In this document: in pieces, positions 56,594-64,000 of the stretch
How the letters are laid out: each line of letters begins with the position of its first letter
How positions within the stretch are numbered: the first letter of the stretch is position 1
From: Paraphaeosphaeria minitans
Taxonomy: Eukaryota > Ascomycota > Dothideomycetes > Pleosporales > Didymosphaeriaceae
DNA length: 64,000 nucleotides
Reading direction: 5' to 3'
Assembly (NCBI GenBank): GCA_015832175.1
Contig: WJXW01000012.1
Span: forward strand, 1,074,001-1,138,000
Notes under the pieces: generated by a model
Told to the model about the DNA's origin: nothing
Seen by the model: only the letters and a program-made list of their open reading frames with translations
The model's database searches: none
Translations under genes and position numbers: made by a program

Positions 56594-59500
56594 CTACTCT
56601 GTGCCCCTAGCATCAGCCACCACACTAGCCCACACCCCTTCAACATCGACCTCGCCGCCTCCATACGTAGACTCAAAAGTCAACATTCCCAGGCTTCCCA
56701 AGAAAGGCCGCACGACCCTATCAACCAACTCCCCTCTTGCCATCTCCACCACTTCTGCGCCCTCTTCTTTTTCCAGGGCTTCCAGCAGCGGATCCAAGAA
56801 CAACGTTCTTTGCGGCTCACCACCGTTGTCATTCGCGTTATGAGTTAGCGGACGCGACGTCGAAGATCCTGTCGCTTGCAGGACTTGCGCAATTTCGTCC
56901 GCAAGACTGGCAGGATAGGTGGAGGTGGCGGACTCAGTCGGATACGCAGCATCGATAGTGTCGCAGATGTAAAGCCACTCGATGAGCTGGAAGTCGTCCG
57001 GATCAAGGATGACGAGTGCGTCCAGCAATTTGCACGCCTGGATGATGCCCGCGTTGTTGTAATGTTCCCTATTGGCCGCCTCGGGAAGCAAGCTGCTGAG
57101 CGCGGATGTGAGTTCGGCGTTGATGGTCGGCCACAAAGATGCCAGGTGGATGGAGGATGTCTTGAAAATGAGCGCACGCAGTAGGACAAAGACGTCAGCA
57201 CGGGTGGTTGAGGATGGCGAGGACGCTGGAGTCGCAGTTAGGAGTTCCGTTATCGAGGTCATGATGGCCGGGAGATTCGAAGTAAATGCGTCTTCAGCGC
57301 TGGCCAGAACGAGTAGGGCAATGCGGCGGAGCGTGAACTGCGTCTTGCGGTCTGCTTCTTGCCGCGCGGACGAGGCGCCCACGCCGAACATTATGCCCGC
57401 TGTTGTAGGGGCACTCAGCCTGCTCAGCAACTCGGGCAACCGGTCTTTGTCAGAATGTGCCCATTGCGCAAGAATGGGGAGCCAGGATTCTCTGAGCAGG
57501 GGCAGAGGTGTGCTAAAGAATCGACTGTCGTTGAACGCATCGTAGAGCTCCTTCTTCCAAAACTTGTTACCTTGTGCCACTCCGGCTAACGCCTGCAGCA
57601 AGTCTAAGACGTCTTTCGACACGTGTTCAGGGAAGGTTTTGGTGCGGAAGGTAGGGGCGATGACCGAAGTAGCGATGTTTGTTACAACGGTTGTTACGCG
57701 CTCGTTTTCTACCAGTATGATGGGAAGATGTGGAACGATAGCGTTCAATACAGAGACTACGTCTGCCGCACGCTTTTGTGATAGGGCGGTGTTTGTTAGA
57801 AGAGGCGACTTGTCTATCATCAACTTGGAATTGCTCTGCCCAGAGTTCGGTTCTTGGAAGTGGCCCATTGGACGAGTAGTAAAAACGGCTGTGAGGATGC
57901 GCTGGAAGATGTCCTGCGTGCATATTAGCATCCTCGGCACAGCATTTGGGCTCAGACACTTACTGCTAGCTCCTTCCTCATTTTTCGCTGCTCGCCGAAG
58001 TTAGTGTTGTCAACCTTTTGCCCGATCACAGCCGTAAACTCGAGGAGCAGCGGCAGTATTTGCCTATGGGGAAGTGGATTCGCCAGCACATCCCGCAGGA
58101 AGAGAGTGCAGTCCTGCCATATTTCGTCCATGGCATCATCTTCTAGGGATTTGGTATAGTCAACCAAGAAAGCAACCAGGTCTGTATCTGTGAGATCAGA
58201 TGTCAGGGTAGACATGCGATTAGGGTCAAGGGCGTTCGGATTCGTGCGGCTATACACAGCGTTGAAGATCGCTGGAATTGTGTGTTTCGGCTTTGACCCG
58301 TTGAGCACGTTGAGAAGACCCACGATGGCTTCCACCTGGGTGTCGTCTTTCGATGATTGCGACCACAGTACAGCAAGCGTCTCTAGGCATTCTAGCGCTT
58401 CCGCAGCGAACAAGTGCTCCAAAATCCGCCTCGCTCGATTACGCATACGCAAGGAAGTATAGCCAAATGACGAAGCCGATGTCGGATCTTGCTGTCCGGC
58501 GCTGGTGGCATAACCTCCCCATGACCAAATAGCGAAGCATATGCGCACTGTGTCCTGAAAGCACAGCAACACCGTTAGCCTGCTATTAGCTGTCGGCGTG
58601 CGAGATTGCTGTGCCTCTGTTGAAAACACTCCCGATACCATGTTGCCGAAGAAACCCTGAGGTTGTTCAGGGGATTTGTTAACGACAGATCTTGTCTCCT
58701 GCATCATGAGACGGTCGTGGGCTCTAGCAAGAATCTGCTCCAATCCGTTTATGAGGGATATAAGGGTTGACTCTGGAGAGACTTGTTCGACTGCTTCTGC
58801 GATACAGAATATGCGCTTGAGCTGCTCGAAGGTCTTCCGAATCTCCTTGCAGAAGCACTCCACCAGAGGAAGTAGATTTTGAAAGATGGTATCCGCAAAT
58901 AGAGGGAGCACCTGTACAAGAAAATCGACCCAGTCGTCCAACACCAGCCGGCTTGATGGCGATGAGAACCCATACTTGAGAATGTCTACTAGTTGAGGGG
59001 GCGGCGGTATTGGTGCGGGCTCCACTTCGACGGACTCCCTATTCGTAGCTAGCGATAGACTTGGTTTGTGAGATGCTGAGCTTTGAACTCTCTGGTTTGG
59101 TATCTGGGGTTCGTTCGGTTGAGTAAGACGTAGTCGGAGTGCATGTAGTGAGGCGCCGAGTAAAAGACTCTGCAAGGAGGGCCCAGCCGATCTCAGGCTA
59201 GCCATCAAAGGAATCTCAAGTTCCAGATCCCTCAGAGCTGGCCCGAATGGACTACCATAGATTTGGGAAATGATGTCGACAGACACATGATAAAGCTCAT
59301 GTAAGTGTGCTGGTTTGGCTGAATCCTCGTTGCCCATATCCAAGGAGAGAGTCTTCAAACAAGTTCTCACGATCCACTCCTGCATAGATATCAGAGGTGC
59401 TGTATCATGGAGACGCGGGCCTGCCTCTTCAGCAAGCGTAGCCCAAGTGTGCCGTGAAGGTCGTTTGAGTATGTTATGGACATGTTTCAAATAGTAAAGG

Positions 59501-62431
59501 CAATCTTTGCTGTCATCTCCCTTGAGGCGCGAGTTCCCCTGGGCCGGAATTGTGCTGGGAGCCAGGCTGTCGGTAGAAGTCAAGCATCGAAGAGACTGTA
59601 AACGCGTGACAAGGACCTCGAAGATCTTATTGAGCGTTGGAAGATCCTGAAGCCAAGTGTTGAGAACAGCGACAGCCTCGTTTCCCTCATCTCCAAGCAG
59701 ATCGAGAAGAAGCAGGAGCGGTCTCGAAAGAACAGAGTGAAAACTGACATCCTGCACAGCGAGACTCGAGATGCTCATTGCACTCGCGCGACGAGACAAG
59801 GTACCGCGCTTCTCAGATTGCAAGCTGAGCTCATACATAGTATGCGTCCAGGTTACCGCAAACCGACGCGTGGCATCAGCATAGTGCAGGCTTGATGAGT
59901 CTCCAGGCGTTTCTTGTGTCAAGATGCAGGACAGAGCTGCTTCTACAACGCGATTCGAAGGAGACATATGATGCAATTGTAATATGCATCTCACAGTCTC
60001 TACATGGTATTTCGGCGTCAGCGGGGAAAGATACTGCCAGAAAGCAGCAACCAGGGGGTGAATGATGACCCCGATCTGAGATTCGCTTATATAAGGATCC
60101 GAGGGTCGCGCAAGTTGCAAGCCAGCGAGAACTGTTGTAACAGCACTCAGGCGCGAAAAAGGTGATTGTGGACTGTTCTTGCCGATAGGCCCGGCAAGAA
60201 CGTGTTGGATGACTGCGAACGGCTCCATGTCATTTAAAACGTCAAATTGTTGGACCTTCACAATGGAATTCGCCAGTATTTTGGAAGGAATTTCCGCAGA
60301 GACCTCAGGGTGGAGCTGGATAAAGGCAAGGAACATCCGAGTTGATTCCTCAATGATCAAGTGACCGATTTTAGCGGCACTGAAAGGAGGATCTACCATG
60401 TCCAGGCTTCCCTGTGATTGTTCATAGAAGGCTTGTACTTTCTCCAAGGCCACGCGTTTTTCGTCACTTGCGTCATCGCTACTTTGGCGCTCTTCGGTCC
60501 CCCTGATCGCTCGATCAGGTACAATTTGCAGAAGAGAATCGATGATTTCAAGTGCGAGATCTACGATTTCCCGATCTTGGGTGGACAGGCTTGAAGCACC
60601 TCCGGCTTTACTGTTCAGCGCCGCAAGTGTGGAGAGGATCATGAGTGGCATGTGATGAAACAGCATGTCATCTTCTTTAAGGTTAAAGCGAGACAAAACA
60701 AATTTGGCTAATCGCATTTGTCGAAGTGCAATTTGCTGGTTTGGCAAGGCGGGCTCGAGTGAGGTCGTGATAAGATGGATCAGTTTGCCCCAGATCAGAC
60801 CACTGTCGACTCCATCGAAAAATGTGCTTGCGCTTCGCAAGACCTCGTCGACTTGAGCCTTTGTAGCCGTCTCACTGTACGACTGGATGCTTTGCAGTGC
60901 AGGGAGGAATATTTCTGGCACGATCAATCCCCCGACTTCCCATCGGTCCATGAGAGATAGGCAAACGCGGAAAGGTTTTGCGCGCTCGGCAGGATGTTTG
61001 GCAGATCTATTGATCATCTTCAACACACTCTGAGTCAGCGCTTCAAGACCAAATTGCGAAAAATAGGCAGCGTGGTAAGTTGAGGGGTCCGATGCTGTGC
61101 CATGTCTGTCTTGCGTCGGTGATGCAACAGCGTCGTTGCCATCTGCGTCAGGTGCTGGCTCGGGGCCGAGGAACCAGGCCCACAGCCTGCGATTCAGACT
61201 CATGTCTCTCCGGGAAACAACGCTTGCAGCAGCAGCTACTATTCGCTCTCGATCCTCTTTCCCGATACGATCTTGCAGCACAGGCGAGTCCAGAGGCAGG
61301 TGGGTGACAAGCAAATCAAGAAAGCCTCTTTGTATCAACAGCTGAGTATCCAAGAGACCAGCTTCAAAACATCGAATAAGCAAGCCTGGCTCTGGAGTAA
61401 TGGCAGCTTCGGCTTCGGCTTCGGCTTCGGCTGGCAAGCCTTCTGACAGTGCACCAACCTCTCCCGCGACGGATGCGCGACGCTGAGGAAGACTGAACTT
61501 GGGCAAGCGCCGCACAAGGTAGGCAAGTGCGCCTTGCCTTCGTGAGGCATTGGTGATGGTCGCTAAGAAGAAACATTGCCAAAAGTGCGATGATCCAGCC
61601 TCGGTCCTTGCTCCTGAGATCTCGCCTGAATGGCTTCTCACAGCACTCCTTAGCTTATCAAGGGCAGATAACATGCGTTCAAAGTCCTCGCTAGTTTCGT
61701 CCTCCAACCCCGGAAGCAGAGACAAGATGACTGCTTTGAGGGCCGGACGAAGGGCAGATGCGTCAAGCTTCAAGATGTGGCTCTCATATATGGACAAAAA
61801 GAGTGGACGGACCGAGAGCGAGGCAAAGGAGAGCACTGAAGAAAGTCCGGGAAAGTAAAGATTGAGATCACGAGCAAGGGCATCTTTCTGGGCTTAGGTC
61901 AGCGAATGCAGACTGCAGGGGGCGAGTTGGCATACACCAATGGTGGCGAACAAATATGAATACACCTCGAGCGCCTTCTGGTGCACTCCAGAGGGCAATG
62001 GTGGATTCAAGCACTGCGCTAATCGGAGTGCGACTGCATCGCTATGGGGAATGACTGTCGTCTCAGGAGGATGAGATTGCAGAGCCTGAACACAACCACA
62101 TGAGCGCAATTCTTCTCCATGAGCCAGATGGACATATTGACCTTCAAGAGCCTTCCCAAGAACGATATGTAGTCGGCCCATTCCTGCTGCGCAGCGTCCC
62201 ACAGTGCAAGGGCGCGCTCGACACCAGCTGCATAGCGACGGAAACCTTTGTCCTTCTTTTGTAGCGCTGTCAAGCTTCAGTAAGCTTGCACAATCAGTGG
62301 CCCAGTGGCCCAGTGGCCGGCCGTGACGTACCGTCTTCGGCGTGGTTGCGCGTTACGCGGGGCGATGGTGAGGAGCGACCGGAGCCCGTTGGCGAGAATA
62401 TCTGGAGGTTAACGGAGGAATCATGAGCCAT
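56594..62431 (-). CDS. DOP1: Dop1 (Dopey family) Golgi/endosome trafficking protein
   Basis: Predicted 1872 aa in five exons: 62332-62431, 62142-62266, 61936-62085, 57964-61887, 56594-57913. All four introns keep frame (donors GTACGT, GTCAAT, GTATGC, GTAAGT; acceptors ACAG, TCAG, CCAG, GCAG). The N-terminal Dopey domain is unmistakable: KGFRRYAAGVERALALWDAA, EWADYISFLGRLLK, LAQCLNPPLPSGVHQKALEV, SFASLSVRPLFLS, LRPALKAVILSLLPGLEDET. The remainder is a long helical-repeat protein. In yeast Dop1 works with Mon2 and the flippase Neo1 at Golgi/endosome membranes. The length is in the usual fungal range. The start at 62431 is the only ATG in its frame upstream of the conserved part. An EAEAEAEA run sits at about residue 260. 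Confidence 0.92.
61406..61434. repeat. Hexanucleotide repeat (CTTCGG)n in Dop1
   Basis: Four to five CTTCGG units on the plus strand encode the Glu-Ala run of Dop1. It is a coding microsatellite, likely variable in length between strains. Confidence 0.85.
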
Positions 62432-62697
62432 GCTGGGCCAGGCAGTATATGTGATGTCTGGGGGTTGGGTGCGGTGCACTGGACATGCTGGCTAGAGCAC
62501 TTGTTGGCTTCTTTTCGCGTCTGCCTGTTTGCAAGTGAGCTTCAGAGGCCATCGCGCCTTCCTGACACGCGGACTCGGCGAATCTGTTTCTCCGTCTTCC
62601 GGTCCGGATCGCGCCTGAAGCTCAGAGCAGCTTGACCTTGACCCCACACGCGCTCCGCATCCCGCAGTTTCTCCGGCTTCCTGCAGCCGCCATTCCC
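62432..62697. promoter_or_regulatory. Shared upstream region of Dop1 and the small membrane protein
   Basis: 266 bp between divergent ATGs (62431 minus, 62698 plus). No defined motif is identified. Confidence 0.4.
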
Positions 62698-63169
62698 ATG
62701 GACCAACACGCACCCGTATGATGAGACACCATCTTAAGAACGTGTTTGGTACTGACAGTGAAAGCCTTCTCACGCTCCTGTGCCTTCCGAACCTCCGCCA
62801 GCCTGGGAGGCACCCGCATACCATCACCATCCCATACAACACGATCCACCGCCCGGCCACCATGACCCGCCCGGCTACCACGATGGGCCCGGTATGCCTC
62901 CTCCATCCTACGATGATGCTACGAATCCCCTGCTAGGCGGGGTAGCTGCTCCTACCTACCACTACGGCACGTGGCAAGAGCGCGACGACTCGTCCACCAC
63001 GAGCACCGAAATCGAGTCATCAGAGTCTGGGCTGCATGAATGCGTCGGCCATATTGTAATCATATCATTCTTTGTGGCGATAATATATGGCTTCTGGTCG
63101 CTCTTCAAGAGCCCGCCCGACGGCCTTAACAACATCCCGGGTTATGACCCTGACTATCATCGTGTCTGA
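62698..63169 (+). CDS. Small Pro/His-rich single-pass membrane protein
   Basis: Predicted 140 aa: exon 1 62698-62715 (MDQHAP), exon 2 62765-63169. The 49-nt intron has a GTATGA donor and an AAAG acceptor and keeps frame; the stronger-looking ACAG just upstream would run into a stop. This exon structure is tentative, since exon 2 has no ATG at its 5' end. The protein has a Pro/His/Gly-rich N-terminal half ending in PPPSYDDA, a PPxY motif of the kind bound by WW-domain ubiquitin ligases (Rsp5/Nedd4). An acidic Ser-rich stretch follows, then one membrane segment (HIVIISFFVAIIYGFWSLF), then a short polar tail. By analogy it may be an Rsp5 adaptor, but that is inference. Confidence 0.5.
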
Positions 63170-64000
63170 GGCACGGGCATGGCCTCTACAACTTGCCTTT
63201 ACCAAGCCTACTGGCAACGAAATACGTGGGAAACCAGAACAACGTCTAGCTATGTGTGAAGCTCCTATGTTGCTTGTCTACGATATGATCGCCCAACATC
63301 GCGTCAATTCGCGGGACATGCGTCTTTGGATCCTGGCCTAGAGGCGCCTCACCTGGTCACCATGGCCTCAGTTGTTGTTCTCCGCAGCCGGTAGAGTCAA
63401 TATACGTATGGCGCGCAGCATGCACTAAGGTGCATCGATGAGGACAAGAAGAGGCTCTGTGCAAATTTGCGATGTGCGGTTTATTGCGCATTCCTCAAAT
63501 CTCAACACGCACACTGGACCATGACGATCTCCTTCAAGGAGGATCTAGAAGAACAACCCTCCCGTTCCCGGTCATGTGGTGTACTTGCTGTATTGGCTTT
63601 CCAAACACAGTTTCGAAGCCAAGACTCGGTACCACACGAATGCAAGTTCACGTCTTCGAATCCCGACACCGCCACGCCCGCTGTAGGTTGCAGCCATGAC
63701 CAGCACAACAGTTCATCGTTTATTAACGAACGCAACCAATTACATGTTGTGGAACCCGCACATACGGGTTGACGCGGGGCAACTTGGCGCTACAATGTTT
63801 CCGAAATGTCACCATTAAGCGCAAGTGAAGTTTCCAAACAAATCTGCACCGCCTCTTTCAGCTCTTCACAGTAGTAAAATATTATTTCGGTGCAGATGCA
63901 AATACGGTTTATGCAGATGCTAGTGTTGACCGCTTGGCTGCAGGCAACACAAATCACTATACCACTTTGCACATCGGGAGGCAATAGTCATGCACCAAGT
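63170..64000. other. Right end of window, no supported gene
   Basis: About 830 bp of mid-GC sequence. Small frames occur on both strands (for example plus 63467-63772 and minus 63790-63984) but show no domain, no codon pattern that stands out and no splice structure. It may hold a 3' region and the edge of a further gene. Confidence 0.5.

Noticed and set aside
63640..63680. tRNA-like TTCGAATCCC motif
   Set aside because: The flanking bases cannot form a T-arm stem and no acceptor or anticodon arms are found. No tRNA or rRNA gene was found in the window.

Overview
The window is nuclear DNA of a filamentous ascomycete (Pezizomycotina; a Dothideomycete is a guess). Short GT-AG introns with CTRAY-like branch sites, fungal-type mitochondrial and Golgi genes, and TpA-rich, stop-riddled retroelements typical of repeat-induced point mutation (RIP) point this way. 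It has two compartments: about 39.4 kb of AT-rich nested retrotransposons (1-39419), then a gene-dense segment (40605-63169) after a 1.2 kb transition.

The repeat compartment can be untangled from LTR ends and 5-bp target-site duplications (TSDs). Ty3/Gypsy copy A (minus strand) is outermost: 1-4800, 18616-19286 and 39050-39419. A Ty1/Copia element E (4801-18615, TSD TTTCT) sits in A, and Gypsy copy B (5115-11697, TSD AAAAC) sits in E. Gypsy copy C (19287-39049, TSD AGTTC) sits in A's 5' LTR. A second Gypsy family, F, sits in C (TSD TAATC/GATTA), and Gypsy copy D (plus strand, 31445-38028, TSD TCCTC/GAGGA) sits in F. The TSDs and LTRs of F and D are now inverted relative to each other. This shows a small inversion, 0.6-1.4 kb, between the D 3' LTR and the C 5' LTR. 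All copies are defective. Both Gypsy families also carry relics of an antisense Cys-rich reading frame between integrase and 3' LTR.

The gene compartment, left to right: mitochondrial transcription factor Mtf1-like (+), mitochondrial ribosomal protein bL31m (-), a large flavin-reductase-domain protein (+), Ski3 C-terminal part (-), Ski3 N-terminal part (+), Rsa3 (-), an F-box protein (-), a BTB-like protein (-), Dop1 (-) and a small PPxY/one-TM protein (+). They are single-copy housekeeping genes and not a pathway cluster.

The most unusual observation is that the SKI-complex scaffold Ski3 is split into two divergent, fully open reading frames. The N-terminal 287 codons run rightward from 50623 and the C-terminal 1141 codons run leftward from 50306. 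Together they make a normal-length Ski3. The layout fits a roughly 1.2 kb inversion with one breakpoint inside the gene, leaving a 316-bp shared promoter. Whether two Ski3 polypeptides are made, the gene is recently broken, or the assembly is wrong cannot be decided from the sequence alone.
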